Assembly (NCBI GenBank): GCA_039621445.1
Contig: CP154956.1
Location: 85,556,474-85,620,473 of the forward strand
DNA length: 64,000 nt
DNA from: Euglena gracilis
Lineage: Eukaryota; Euglenida; Euglenophyceae; Euglenales
Direction of reading: 5' to 3'
The position numbers and the translations under genes were made by a program. The notes beneath the pieces are model-generated. The model was given only the letters and a program-made list of their open reading frames with translations, did not search any database and was not told the DNA's origin. Below, one piece after another: positions 35,390-45,384 of the stretch (positions are counted from its first letter, which is position 1; each line of letters begins with the position of its first letter).

Positions 35390-37699
35390 GTGGTTGGGCA
35401 GGCAATGGGGAGGTGGCAGGGCTCGGTGCCGTTTAAGTTCTGGGTGTTGATGACGGGTGGGCCGGTGATTCCGGCTTCAGCTGTCTTTCACGCCCTGCGG
35501 CTCCTCGGGGGCGTCGTTGCAGCTCCGACGTGCTGCATTGGTTCTTGGTTGTTGCAGGGGGCATTCCTTAAATATCATGGCAACTTGCTACCTCCACCCT
35601 TGGACCCGGAACACGAAGGAACAAGGCCGATCGCGTCGGGAGAGTGTCTACGCAGATTGGTCGGAAAGGTGCTGATGAGACAACCCGCGGTTCGCAAGTT
35701 CACTGCAGAAGGAATGCCCGGACAATTTGGGGTAGGTTGCCGCGATGCTTGTGGGTTGATTGGAATGGGGCTGCAACACCTCGTAACCACCCTAAGTAGC
35801 ACACAGGCCGCTGATTGGGGCGTGCTACAGCTAGACTTCAGCAACGCGTTCAACCGGGTCCGCCGTGATGCCTTATTGGAAGCGGCAAGAGAAAGGTGCC
35901 CCGAAATGGTCACGTGGCTGGAAACATGTTATGCAGAACACTCCAGTCTCTTCTTGGGGGACACTTGCCTCCGAAGTAAATCAGGGGTCCAGCAAGGGGA
36001 TCCTTGTGGCCCCGCCGCTTTCGCCCTTGCCATACAAGGACTGGTGGAAGAACTTCATTCCGTATGTGGCTGGCAAGCCTGGTACCTGGACGACGCCCAC
36101 ATCGTGGGCAACATGTGCCAGCTCGAGGCTGCGGTCCGAATGATTCTGGAAAAGGGCCCTCCGATCGGTGTGGCACTTAACCTGGACAAGTGCACGCTGT
36201 GGGGGCCGGCCTTCGGGACCGCATGGTCCTCCCTTCCAATGGGAGCAAGCGTCCTCCAACAAATCCCGGTGACACCTTTTATCCCTGGTTCAGGGATCAA
36301 ATCTCTGGGTGTCCCGGTGTGCCACCCAGCGGACGGCACCTTTGCTGAACACACCTGGTTTGGACGGTGCGAGGCTGCGATGAAAGCATGTTCCCTCCTA
36401 CAGAGAGTGCCTTCCGCACACGTTCAATTCACGATCCTTCGGATGTGCCTGGACGCATGCAAGGTGAATGACCTCCTGCGGGCAACCCCGGCCTCCTATG
36501 CTCAAGACCAATGTGCCTTGCTCAGCAAAACCGTGCGGAATACAATGAGCATCATCAGCGGACGACCACTGGAGGAGCCACAATGGGTTCAAGCCACTCT
36601 CCCGGTTCGACTGGGGGGTTTGGGTATCCGCGACCCAGTTGTCGAGAGGGTGAACGCCAGATGGGCAGCAACTCTGGATTTCGTTATTCGAGGGGATCGA
36701 ATCCTTGACCTCCCAGCCTTCTGCTCTGTTCCGCTACTCCCCATCGACTTCGCGGAGACAGTAGGAGCCATCAAAGGAAGCTGCTCCTGGCCAACATCCG
36801 CTCAATCCTTCTGTGATGACCCGCGTCGACATGATTTGTTGACGCCCGAGATGCTGACACAGCGCTTCTGGGGAAATGCTTGTGCTGAAGCACGACAGCA
36901 GAGGCTGCACGCCGCCTTGGAAGGGACGGAAAAATTGAAGTTCTCCTGCCAGATGAAGCCACACGCCATGGCATGGGCCTCAGTGACACCGTGTGCCTCA
37001 ACCAAAACACTGATTCCTACCAGAGAATTTCAGGCGATCGTCCAGTGGTCTCTGGGTGCCCCGGTGGTCAGCGCTACAGACAGCCCACCTGCCTGCCCAA
37101 GATGCCACAACCCCACAGATGTCAGAGGCCACCACCTTGTCTGCTGCCACAAAAACAACATTGTCCGGCGGCACAATGCGGTGCAATCACACATCCTCGG
37201 GCTCGCGCAGCGTGCAGGCTTCCCAGCCAGAAGGGAAGAAAGTGCCCCAGATGGCTCACGACCAGGCGACGTATTCGTCATGAGGTACGATGCAAACGGC
37301 CCGGCAGCCATCGACGTCACCATTCGTCACCCACTTGCGCCTTCGCGAAATCGCGCTGGCTTGGAGGATATTGGCAAGTGGCATGAGGAACAAGAGCGGG
37401 ACAAGATAAAGAAGTATGGAGATGGTTGCCAACGCAGAGGCTGGACATTCATACCCTTTGTCTTGGACTGTTATGGTGGCATGGGGGATGGTGCGCTCAC
37501 CTTTGTTGGTAACTGCATCAAGTTGCTAGCAGGCCAACACGACGCCTGGGAGAGGAGGGGCGTCGAGGGGACCTGCTGGCAAGGAATAAGCATGACTCTG
37601 GCCCGGGAGGTTGGACGACAATTGGTTTGGGGACAATGCCCTGAAGAGCTCGCTGACCATTGCCTCCCTGAATCTCATAAACCCTACTGCGCTTCATAG
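35390..37699 (+). CDS. Non-LTR retrotransposon reverse transcriptase with zinc knuckle and endonuclease-like C-terminus
   Basis: Copies the element RNA into DNA at a nicked target. The 769-codon open frame carries RT motifs in order: RPIASGECLRRLVGK (about 77-91), QLDFSNAFNRVRR (motif A), GVQQGDPCGPAAFALA (motif B) and WYLDD (catalytic YLDD at residues 232-235). Then come a Cys/His cluster CPRCHN...HHLVCCH (from residue 569) and RPGDVF...AAIDVTIRHP, which resembles the restriction-like endonuclease of R2-type LINEs. Homology to the minus copy starts only around 35555, so the first ~55 codons are probably flanking DNA and the RT N-terminus is missing. No internal stop is present, so it is a young 5'-truncated copy. 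The endonuclease call is by motif likeness only. Confidence 0.8.
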   Translation: MVGQAMGRWQGSVPFKFWVLMTGGPVIPASAVFHALRLLGGVVAAPTCCIGSWLLQGAFLKYHGNLLPPPLDPEHEGTRPIASGECLRRLVGKVLMRQPAVRKFTAEGMPGQFGVGCRDACGLIGMGLQHLVTTLSSTQAADWGVLQLDFSNAFNRVRRDALLEAARERCPEMVTWLETCYAEHSSLFLGDTCLRSKSGVQQGDPCGPAAFALAIQGLVEELHSVCGWQAWYLDDAHIVGNMCQLEAAVRMILEKGPPIGVALNLDKCTLWGPAFGTAWSSLPMGASVLQQIPVTPFIPGSGIKSLGVPVCHPADGTFAEHTWFGRCEAAMKACSLLQRVPSAHVQFTILRMCLDACKVNDLLRATPASYAQDQCALLSKTVRNTMSIISGRPLEEPQWVQATLPVRLGGLGIRDPVVERVNARWAATLDFVIRGDRILDLPAFCSVPLLPIDFAETVGAIKGSCSWPTSAQSFCDDPRRHDLLTPEMLTQRFWGNACAEARQQRLHAALEGTEKLKFSCQMKPHAMAWASVTPCASTKTLIPTREFQAIVQWSLGAPVVSATDSPPACPRCHNPTDVRGHHLVCCHKNNIVRRHNAVQSHILGLAQRAGFPARREESAPDGSRPGDVFVMRYDANGPAAIDVTIRHPLAPSRNRAGLEDIGKWHEEQERDKIKKYGDGCQRRGWTFIPFVLDCYGGMGDGALTFVGNCIKLLAGQHDAWERRGVEGTCWQGISMTLAREVGRQLVWGQCPEELADHCLPESHKPYCAS

Positions 37700-38182
37700 C
37701 CACGAGGCTGAGCTCCAAACACCAGAAATGGAATACCAAAAGCCGAGAACTCTCTGAGGACGTCCACCATGGAGGTGCAGAAGTCGCACACAATCGAAGG
37801 GGGGCTGAACCCCCGTGAAGGACCTCAAGTCAAGTCCACCATACAACCTCTTCAAGCGCACCTCCTGACCCGATCCTGGTGCAGTAGGAAACGAAGGGCC
37901 CGTCCACCCAATCCAGATCTCAATGACCAATCAGTGGTCGAGAACAGGATTACAAATCGCCTGTGCACCCGCAGCATGACGAGATCTTTTCGCTAAGCTC
38001 ACCCCTCTTACCTGCCCCCGCACCTCGCGCCTTATACTATTCTCTAAGCTCGCCGCTTTTACCTTCCCTCCCTTCACCAGCGTGCACAGACTGTTGCCTC
38101 TGTACATAGCCTTACTCCCCTGAACTCTTCAAATCCAGTAGGCTGTGCCACTGGTCGGTGGATTCGGTTCGCCCCACCACCG
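35555..38182 (+). mobile_element. 5'-truncated LINE, plus copy
   Basis: It runs from the RT fragment through a ~480-bp 3' untranslated region to the shared tail AGTAGGCTGTGCCACTGGTC...CACCACCG. It meets the minus copy tail to tail at about 38183. No poly-A or target duplication was identified. Confidence 0.65.
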
Positions 38183-38333
38183 TGCCCGTCAGTATTCAGG
38201 ATATCATGGCATGGTCCCGATTCGCTGCCCACTTGGTTGTGCGTGGCGGGCCGTTTCCGGGCCTCCGCTAGTTCAGGAAGCACCGCCGGAGGCGGAGGGG
38301 TTGCTTCGGGATAGTGGAGCCCGAAGGGGTAGC

Positions 38334-40344
38334 TCATGTGCTGTATGGGTGGTGAGTGTCCATGCCACCTCCTTCGTTGAGGTCGTCAGGGCATTGGCCC
38401 CACACGAGCTGTTTCGACAGTTCTCTGGCAAGGGCCATGCTGAGGTCGTCAGGGCATTGGCCCCACACGAGCTGTTTCGACAGTTCTCTGGCAAGGGCCA
38501 TGCTGAGGCCCTGCCAGCAGTTTGCCTCCGCTGCTCGCCTCTCCCATGCGTCATGTCCCGCAAGCAAGTGAACACAGTTTCCAACAAAGGCAAGCGCTGC
38601 CTCCCCCATTCCTCCGTAGCAATCGAGGACAAAGGGGATGAACGTCCACCCTCTGCGCTTACAACCGTCTCCATACTTTTTGATTTTGTCTTCCTCCTGG
38701 CTCTCATGCCATTTCCCAAGGTCTTCCAATCCTGGCCGTACGCGGGAAGGTGCAAGGGGGTGGCGAACGGTCACATCGATTGCCGCCGGACCGTTTGCAC
38801 AAATACGTCGCCCGGGCGGGAACCATCAGGGGCACTCTCCTCTCTTCTGGCCGGGAAACCTGCCTTTTGGGCCAGCCCAAGGATGTAGGACTGCACCGCC
38901 CCATGTCGCCGAACAATGTTGTTCCGGTGGCAACAAACGAGGTGATGGCCTCTTGCGTCCAAGGGGTTGTGGCACCGAGGGCACCCGGGACAGGCACCTG
39001 AAGGCGAAACAACCGGAGCACCCAGGGACCATTGCACCAGGGCCTGGAATTCCCTTGTTGGTATGAGCGTCCTTGTGGCGGCTGACGGCGTAACGGAGGC
39101 CCAAGCCATAGCATGTGGCTTCATCTGACATGCCATTTTCAGTTTATCGCTACCTGTGAGTGAGTTGTACAGAGCTTGCTGTCGGGCCTTTGCACACTGT
39201 TGTCCCCAGAATTTCTGTGCCGTCATTTCTTGAGGCAGCATCTCCGGACTTTTTGGGTCCTCAACAAAGGCCTTTGCAATCGGTGGGAGCTCACACAGAC
39301 CCTTGATGGCCTCCACCTGGGTGGTAAATTCCGAAGGTAGGGGGTTCATCCCACCGATGGGTGGCAAGTCGAGAACGCGGTCGCCGCGAACAAGAAAGTC
39401 AAGTGTGGCGGCCCACCTGGCGATCGGGCGCTCCGTGGTAGGAGGCAAGGTGGCCTGGCGCCACTGGTCCTCTTCCAGCGGCCGCCCGACAATGATGCTG
39501 GCGGTATTCCGCAGGGTTTTGCTTAGCAGCGTGCACTGCATGGTTGCAAGGCCAATTGGAGTAGTCCTCAACGGGTCGTTAACCTTGCACGCGTCCAGAC
39601 ACAGCCTTAGAATGGTGAACTGGATGTGCGCAGAAGGCATCTTCTGCAAGGCTGAACACGCCTTCATAGCTTCTTCGCACCGCCCAAACCACACACGTTC
39701 GGCAAATGTCCCGTCCTCCGGATGGCAAATTGGAACCCCGAGGGACTTGATTCCGGAACCAGGAAAGTATGGAGTTACGGGGATGCGTTGCAACACACTT
39801 GTCCCCTCCAGGAAGAGAAAACGGTCGGGTTGGAAGGCTGGCCCCCAAAGGGTGCATTTGTTGATATTCAGGTCCACACCAATGGGTGGTCCCTTTTCAA
39901 GGACCAAATGTACAACCTCCTCCAGCTGGCGTGTAGTCCCCATGATGTGGGCATCGTCCATGTACCAGGCCTGCCATCCGCAAACGCCATGTATTTCCTC
40001 CACCAGACTCTGAATTGCCATGGCAAAGGCAGCCGGTCCACAAGGATCGCCTTGCTGAACCCCCGGCTGGCTTCGGAGGGATGTGTCGCTCAAGAAGAGG
40101 CTCGAGTGTTCTGCAGCCACGTCACCATTTCTGAACATCGTTCTCGTGCTGCTTCGAGAAGGTTATCCCTCCGGATCCGGTTGAATGCGTTCCTGAAGTC
40201 GAATTGCAAGACTCCCCAGTCACGAGAGCCTCCATGATGGAGGCTGGTCACGAGGTGTTGGAGGCCCATTCCGATCAGGCCACAGGCGTCAGGACAACCC
40301 ACCCCGAACTGCCCGGGCATCCCATCTTGGGTAAACTTTCGCAC
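38334..40344 (-). pseudogene. LINE RT/endonuclease, frameshifted
   Basis: Three minus-strand pieces in different frames: 40344-40090 (RT motif A, QFDFRNAFNRIRRD), 40138-38771 (motif B GVQQGDPCGPAAFAMA, catalytic YMDD, zinc cluster CPRCHN..HHLVCCH, RPGDVFV) and 38774-38334 (endonuclease C-terminus, TVRHPLAPSR). The join near 38770 lacks about a dozen bases that the plus copy has between RPGDVFV and the IDVT-type motif. The last piece contains a 63-bp in-frame tandem duplication. YMDD replaces YLDD of the plus copy. The gene cannot make a complete protein as it stands. Confidence 0.75.
38379..38504. repeat. 63-bp tandem duplication
   Basis: 38379-38441 and 38442-38504 are identical by eye. In the minus frame this duplicates the 21-residue segment beginning LSMALARELSKQLVWGQC. 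The plus LINE has one copy. Confidence 0.9.
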
Positions 40345-42235
40345 GGCAAGTTTGCCGCATCAGCACCTTACCCACCAGTCGGCGCAAGCATTCTCCGGAA
40401 GCAATGGGCCGAGTCCCTTCTTGTGCGGGATCCTGCCCATTGGGTGTGAGGTTCCCAGCGTCATCCACTGTCGTGGCCGGTTTGACCTTTCGCAGCGCCG
40501 TGAGGCGTGCCGATGTGAGGATTTCAGCCACACCGGCGGGCCATCCCGTGTTGATGCAGCAGAAGACGAAGGTCGTGAGGCCCTCAAGCAGTGTCTCGGC
40601 CTGTCCCCCAGCTTCCCTGCTAAGCATGTCCTTAATGTGGTCCGGCTTTAGGCCCGATGGCCCTGCTGCCGACTCTTTTCCGAAACTGAACACTGCTTTG
40701 CGGACCATGGAAAGCCTGTCCCTCCTCTCGTTCTCGTCTCCAGGTGGCGGAAACAGAACCCGTTTATCCGTGGGGCCCCGGCCAGGTGGTTCCTCAGCCG
40801 GGTGAAGATCGTTCAACCGTTGGCGCACAACGGGGTGTTTGTCATCTTGCACGCCGTCCGAAGTCAGTACCTGGCATGCCTTGCCAACGGCACCCTTGCT
40901 CACCAAACGTTCAAGGCGGCGTACGAATGCTTCTTCTTGCACTTCTTGCTCACGTCGGGCTTGGCCCCTGGTGCGAACAGGTTGACCCATTTGGGGTAAG
41001 CAGGCAGAGTCCTTCCAACTGTCTGCCACCGTTCGTTTTAGATAAGCTTCCGCTCTGCCGCGGATGACCCTTCCCAACCGGGCCCAATTGCCACGTCCAC
41101 CCTTTCCCAAAGGTGCCAACACAGCCTTGGGGAAAGCCCACAGGCCATGTAATGTTTCCCAGGTGGGCGTCTCGTTGAACGCCCGGAGAAGGCAGGAGTA
41201 CACGTCACAGACCGCGGGAAGGGCTCCCTTTGGTATGGTGGAAACAGTGCCCCTTGGATCCGAGGATATTTCCATCCACGACGGGGAGAGATCCGGGCAC
41301 GGGGATTGAAGGGCAGTGCCAGTTTTCATGCCGGGTAGATATTGAACCCCCATTTCATCGTCGTCCACCCCATCCAACGCACTGGGTCCTCTTGTGGGCC
41401 CTGGGCTATTTGTTGCGGGGAGGGTGGCCTCCAGCGGTGGCCGGCTGATGAGCCGTTGCAGCAGGTCTTGAAGCTCCCTAGCATCTTGTGAGGAAGGGGA
41501 TACTTGCGGCGGGGGCTGCAACGGAGGCATGGTTGTCGCCATGAGGAAGCCAATTGTACGCCCTGCGTTTTGTTCAAAGTCAAACAGCATTGGCACCAAG
41601 GTGTTGTTCGCTTCAGGGAAGGTTGGTGGACCCGGGCCTGGGTTTGATTCGACATCCCCTGATGTCAGCAGGCTGTCCCCTCTGCCGGTCCGATGGTGAG
41701 CGGAGGCATGGAGCTTGCGGGGAAGCCCGTTCCGCTTCCCAAAAGGTCCAAGGATTTGACAAATGCCCGTTCTGCCGGCTCCACCACGTCCATCCGAGAG
41801 GATAATTGAACTCAGCGACCTCAAAAACCCTCTGCCTGGCCGCTTTGGGTGGCTTGGAGAATCCGCCAATGCCCATTCTCCGCAGGGGTCGAGGAGCTTG
41901 AGGCTTCGCTCTCTACCAGGACGGTCTTGACGAATGCCGGCTCTGGCGGCTCCACCACGTCGGTGTGAGCGGATATTCGGACTCGGCGACCTCAAAAACC
42001 TCCCTGAGGGGACTCTCAGTGGGCTGTTTCGGGTGATTTTTGCGAAGAAATTGTAATGGCTGGTGCCCGGCGGAAATGGTTCCCGTACTCCCCGGTACGG
42101 GAAAATTCTGCATGACCGTTTCCGGCCTCCCGCCGCATTTCGGCGGGACGAGGTCCGCTTTTTCGGGTCCGCCACCCTCGAAACCCCCCTTGTGGGCATC
42201 TGAGCGGGCTCCGCCGGGTCGTCATTATGAAGCAA
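40289..42235 (-). CDS. LINE 5' ORF with 2A-like motif and start of RT
   Basis: 648 open codons. Residues 1 to about 185 read through the tandem 5' repeats (Arg/Pro/Ser-rich). Residues 193-201 are GDVESNPGP, preceded by DSLLTS, which fits the D(V/I)ExNPGP consensus of 2A peptides that make ribosomes skip a peptide bond before the last proline. Next comes a poorly conserved region, then a pre-RT segment (FSFGKESAAGPSGLKPDHIKDML, split here from 20-residue limits as FSFGKESAAGPSGL and KPDHIKDML) and RPIASGECLRRLVGK at the start of the RT. A frameshift near 40340 ends it. The start codon is uncertain because the frame is open into the repeats. 2A motifs are known in other non-LTR elements; activity here is inferred. 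Confidence 0.65.
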   Translation of the reverse strand: MLHNDDPAEPAQMPTRGVSRVADPKKRTSSRRNAAGGRKRSCRIFPYRGVREPFPPGTSHYNFFAKITRNSPLRVPSGRFLRSPSPNIRSHRRGGAARAGIRQDRPGRERSLKLLDPCGEWALADSPSHPKRPGRGFLRSLSSIILSDGRGGAGRTGICQILGPFGKRNGLPRKLHASAHHRTGRGDSLLTSGDVESNPGPGPPTFPEANNTLVPMLFDFEQNAGRTIGFLMATTMPPLQPPPQVSPSSQDARELQDLLQRLISRPPLEATLPATNSPGPTRGPSALDGVDDDEMGVQYLPGMKTGTALQSPCPDLSPSWMEISSDPRGTVSTIPKGALPAVCDVYSCLLRAFNETPTWETLHGLWAFPKAVLAPLGKGGRGNWARLGRVIRGRAEAYLKRTVADSWKDSACLPQMGQPVRTRGQARREQEVQEEAFVRRLERLVSKGAVGKACQVLTSDGVQDDKHPVVRQRLNDLHPAEEPPGRGPTDKRVLFPPPGDENERRDRLSMVRKAVFSFGKESAAGPSGLKPDHIKDMLSREAGGQAETLLEGLTTFVFCCINTGWPAGVAEILTSARLTALRKVKPATTVDDAGNLTPNGQDPAQEGTRPIASGECLRRLVGKVLMRQTCRAKVYPRWDARAVRGGLS

Positions 42236-42642
42236 CTGTGATGGCCGATGCCGGAGGGCAGTGGTTCCCGTGTGCCACCAGGACGGTCTTGACGAATGCC
42301 GGCTCTGGCGGCTCCACCACGTCGATGTGAGCAGATATTCGGACTCAGCGACCTCAAAAACCCCCCTGAGGGGCCTCTCAGTGGGCTCCGCCGGGTCATT
42401 TTGGCGAAGAACTTGTAATGGCCGGCGCCGGGCGGCTGTGGTTCATGTGCTCCACGGGACGAGAAATTCAGCATGGCCGTTTCTGGCCTCCCGCCGCATT
42501 TCGACGGGACGAGGACCGCTTTTTCGGGTCCGCCGCCCTGGAAAACCCCCCTTGTGGACATCTGAGCGGGCTCCACCGGGTCTTCTGAATGAAGCAACTG
42601 TGATGGCCGATACCGGAGGGCAGTAGTTCCCGTGTACCGCGG
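41757..42642 (-). repeat. Tandem 5' repeats of the LINE (period ~362 bp)
   Basis: Two full units (from 41919 and from 42281) share GGACGGTCTTGACGAATGCC, GGCGGCTCCACCACGTCG, ATATTCGGACTC and GACCTCAAAAACC. A partial third copy starts at about 41757. The arrangement is like promoter monomers at the 5' end of some LINEs. The repeats also contribute coding sequence to the ORF starting at 42235. Confidence 0.7.
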
Positions 42643-42876
42643 ACTCCAACGGAGTACTCAACAAGGGTCGACACCTCCAAAGAGCATTTTGAGTGCAACA
42701 GCAATTTTTGCAGTCTTTTCGCAAGTGGATATGGCGGACTTCTGATCATAATGGCGGGCCCTTCGCCCAACACCCTTCCGACCGGGGGGGAATGACATGG
42801 CACTAATCCGGGAATCGTCGTGGGAGTCTTTGGGGCAAAAAGTCCACTTGTTATGTTTTGTTCGCTTCTCATGCCT

Positions 42877-43149
42877 AGTTCCAGGGCTGTTGCCTGGGGC
42901 GTAGGATCGAATTCTCTTTCTCTCCGGTCGGGCCGTTCTTTTTACCCCCTTGGGGGTGCCCGCCGGGACTCGAACCGGGATCTTTGGGACCACAACCGAG
43001 TGCCAGATCCACTCGGGTACCGGTGGCGATAATAAGGCGTGCCGCCTGCAAGGCCTTCTCCGGTCTCGACCCTGGGCTGTCGCCCGATTACCGCCAGGTG
43101 GTCCGCCCGCGTTCGCTTGGGGAAGTTGGCCGGCCTCGAACCGGCCACA
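42877..43149 (-). repeat. 3' LTR of the small element, with tRNA-like region
   Basis: Minus-strand B box GGTTCGAGTCC (42966-42976) lies about 32 bases downstream of an A-box-like TACCCGAGTGG (43009-43019), with TTGTGGT between, like an anticodon loop. A second GGTTCGAGGCC sits at the LTR start. The acceptor stem does not pair, so this is tRNA-like, not a tRNA gene. Confidence 0.7.
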
Positions 43150-43161
43150 CTCCCCTTCCTC
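43150..43161 (-). other. Polypurine tract
   Basis: Twelve purines, GAGGAAGGGGAG, immediately before the 3' LTR on minus, the standard position for plus-strand priming. Confidence 0.75.
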
Positions 43162-43170
43162 GGGAATCAA

Positions 43171-43182
43171 CCTCTGCTACCA
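43171..43182 (-). other. Primer-binding site (tRNA-iMet type)
   Basis: TGGTAGCAGAGG on minus is complementary to a tRNA 3' end CCTCTGCTACCA, as in initiator tRNA-Met of many eukaryotes. The same 12-mer occurs at 54492-54503. Confidence 0.75.
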
Positions 43183-43454
43183 GTTCCGGGGCTGTTGCCT
43201 GGGGCGTAGGATCGAATTCTCTTTCTCTCCGGTCGGGCCGTTCTTTTTACCCCCTTGGGGGTGCCCGCCGGGACTCGAACCGGGATCTTTGGGACCACAA
43301 CCGAGTGCCAGATCCACTCGGGTACCGGTGGCGATAATAAGGCGTGCCGCCTGCAGGGCCTTCTCCGGTCTCGACCCTGGGCTGTCGCCCGATTACCGCC
43401 AGGTGGTCCGCCCGCGTTCGCTTGGGGAAGTTGGCCGGCCTCGAACCGGCCACA
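43182..43454 (-). repeat. 5' LTR of the small element, with tRNA-like region
   Basis: Same 273 bp as 42877-43149, with the A-box/B-box region at 43271-43324. Differences seen: CCGGGG versus CCAGGG, and CTGCAGGG versus CTGCAAGG. Confidence 0.75.
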
Positions 43455-44066
43455 GCCTTCGGTGACGATGATGATGTCGATGGCTGGTCCGGGACTGACC
43501 TCCCGGGCTGCTGCTCCAGGGCTCATCTCCTGGGCTCGTTGGGGGTTGGGGGGCTCACCCCTTTGGTTGGCATGCTGGGGGTTGCAAGGCTTGTTCTCTT
43601 GCCCCCGGTGCCATCGAACGCTGCGGGGCTGTGTCTCCCGCTGCTCTGGAGCTGTGGGGCTTGGCATCCCACAGGAATCAAGCTGGTTTGTCAAGGAGAG
43701 AACTGGTCACGATCAACAGTTGCAAAGGAGTGGAAGTAGTCGATGACTTCAGAAAGCAATATCTTGAAACTTCAGATGCCCAAGGTAAATAATAATGCTT
43801 GACCCCGACCCCGGGGCTTTCAAGACATGTTATGCGGAAGACGAAAAAAAATAGACATTCAGAAAGTGGAAGCGCAGGCGTCTCAGTGCACGCGACTCTC
43901 TCTGGAGCTGGGGTATCTGGCTTGTAGCGGCAAGCCGCGCCTGGCTGGCTGGCACAAAAAAGGAGGAGGTCTGGCCAGCCAAGATTTGGTGTTCTGTCCC
44001 GAAACTTTCTCCACTTCATTTGTTGGACTAGTCCTTTTCCTCTTTTGATATTGAGAAGTGTATCAT

Positions 44067-44137
44067 GCACACAGTGTAGTTGGTGCAGCATGCAGTTCGG
44101 AACTTTGAGGTCGCGGGTTCAAACCCCGCTGTGGGCA
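44067..44137 (+). tRNA. tRNA-like sequence (pseudo-tRNA or SINE head)
   Basis: The 71-nt stretch has an A-box-like GTGTAGTTGG, a perfect T arm (GCGGG-TTCAAAC-CCCGC) and an acceptor stem GCACACA/TGTGGGC with one mismatch. A loop TTCGGAA could present anticodon CGG, but its stem is weak. It is more likely a decayed tRNA or a tRNA-derived SINE head than a working gene. Confidence 0.35.
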
Positions 44138-45384
44138 AGTTTTCCTCACTGGAAACTGTCATTTTTTTGAAGAAATTATGAATCACCCACAGGCAAAAAA
44201 TGCTTGCATTCCCAATCCTAATCCTTCAGTGTCACAATGCCGTTTCGGGTGGAAGCAGTGTGGGATAGTTATGATGAAAGTACAGGGTGCTGAAATGAAG
44301 TGAAAATCACAGGAACTTATGCTTTGTGGAAAGCGGGCCAACATCACCACATACAGGCCACTAAGGCCTTTGCTCTGAACAAATCCACATTCGATCGAGC
44401 AGAGGCCTGCCTGCAACACGGTGACAGGCCCACCAAGGGTCTACTTGTTTTCTGCTTGGTACTTGCTACTTGCATCACAAGTTTCAAGTCTGAAGACAGA
44501 TTTCACAGACATTTTGTCCTTAGATGCTGCATTTCTTCTGAAACTTCCATTTTTGTTTCTTAAGTTCTTTATTTGCTGTTCGACAAATGTTCTTGGAAAC
44601 CAAAATCGGGGGAGAAGTTTTTCAATCTGGCAATCTGGCAATCTCCCAAAATTTATCATTTCACATTTTTTGCGATGTCATGGTTTTTTTTGGCCAGATG
44701 TGGTGGCCAGTTTTGGGCCAGATGTTCTATCCAGTTTTGAGCTAGATGTGGTGCCCAGTTTTGGGCCGCAGGATTCTCTCAAGAAGGAGTTGGTTGGGTG
44801 CCATTCTCCTTCGAAGGGGGGGGGGCAGAAAAGCGTTTTGTTTCCATTTTTTGGGGGGCAAAATTTGTGTTGTTCAACGAGAAAAATGTCAGTAAAATTT
44901 GACTGTTCCAAAAGTTTGTTTACTTTATTGACCTTCGTTTATTTCACCCCCTTCCTCAAAAGTATGAGTTTTTAAGACGGAAAATTTTGAGGTTTTTGTG
45001 AAAAAAAGTTTTTTTCCATCAAAAATCACGTGTTTTTGGGTTTTATTTTTCAAAAAACTTTTCTGGGCAAAATCCCCGTTTTCCCGAAAATGGTGAAAAT
45101 GTTGTGGTGGGTGTGGAGGGGGGGGTCGACTTACCCCCCCTTGCGGGTCCTGCGACGCAGCCTTTTGGTGCTGCCGTGAAATATGTTGAAGAAATGTTCA
45201 TCCACCCGAAAATTATATAGTCTCGTCTTGCGCAGCACCAGGAAAAACCGAAGGCAGGGCCGATGTCTTGATTTGACGCGACGAGTGGAGAGGCCGTGAC
45301 TGCTTTTCGGAAGGAAGGAAGTTTTTTTTTTCCGGCCGGCTGGCACGACAGACATTGGTCCGGCTTGACGGTCGGCTGGCGAAA

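Larger units (their letters stand above)
38183..42650 (-). mobile_element. Longer LINE copy, minus strand
   Basis: Same family as the plus copy. From 5' to 3' on minus: tandem ~362-bp 5' repeats (42642-41757), N-terminal ORF with 2A motif (42235-40289), RT and endonuclease pieces (40344-38334) and a short 3' region. Three frame breaks and a 63-bp duplication mark it as inactive. Confidence 0.7.
42877..43454 (-). mobile_element. Ultra-small LTR element (SMART/TRIM type, 578 bp)
   Basis: Two direct 273-bp LTRs (42877-43149 and 43182-43454; two differences seen) enclose just 32 bp. On minus these 32 bp are a primer-binding site, GGTAGCAGAGG (with the preceding LTR T, TGGTAGCAGAGG), a nine-base spacer, and a polypurine tract, GAGGAAGGGGAG. 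GCCT is duplicated at both borders (42873-42876 and 43455-43458). It has no coding capacity and must borrow enzymes. LTRs start TGTGG on minus and end AACT, not the usual CA. Confidence 0.85.

Noticed and set aside
35181-38182. DNA transposon with 160-bp terminal inverted repeats around the RT gene
   Set aside because: The inverted pair is the LINE 3' tail, also found alone at 28730. Independent truncated insertions explain it.
42957-43331. Two tandem tRNA-His genes
   Set aside because: B box and anticodon-like loop are present, but the acceptor stem does not pair and the T stem has a mismatch. They are parts of duplicated LTRs.
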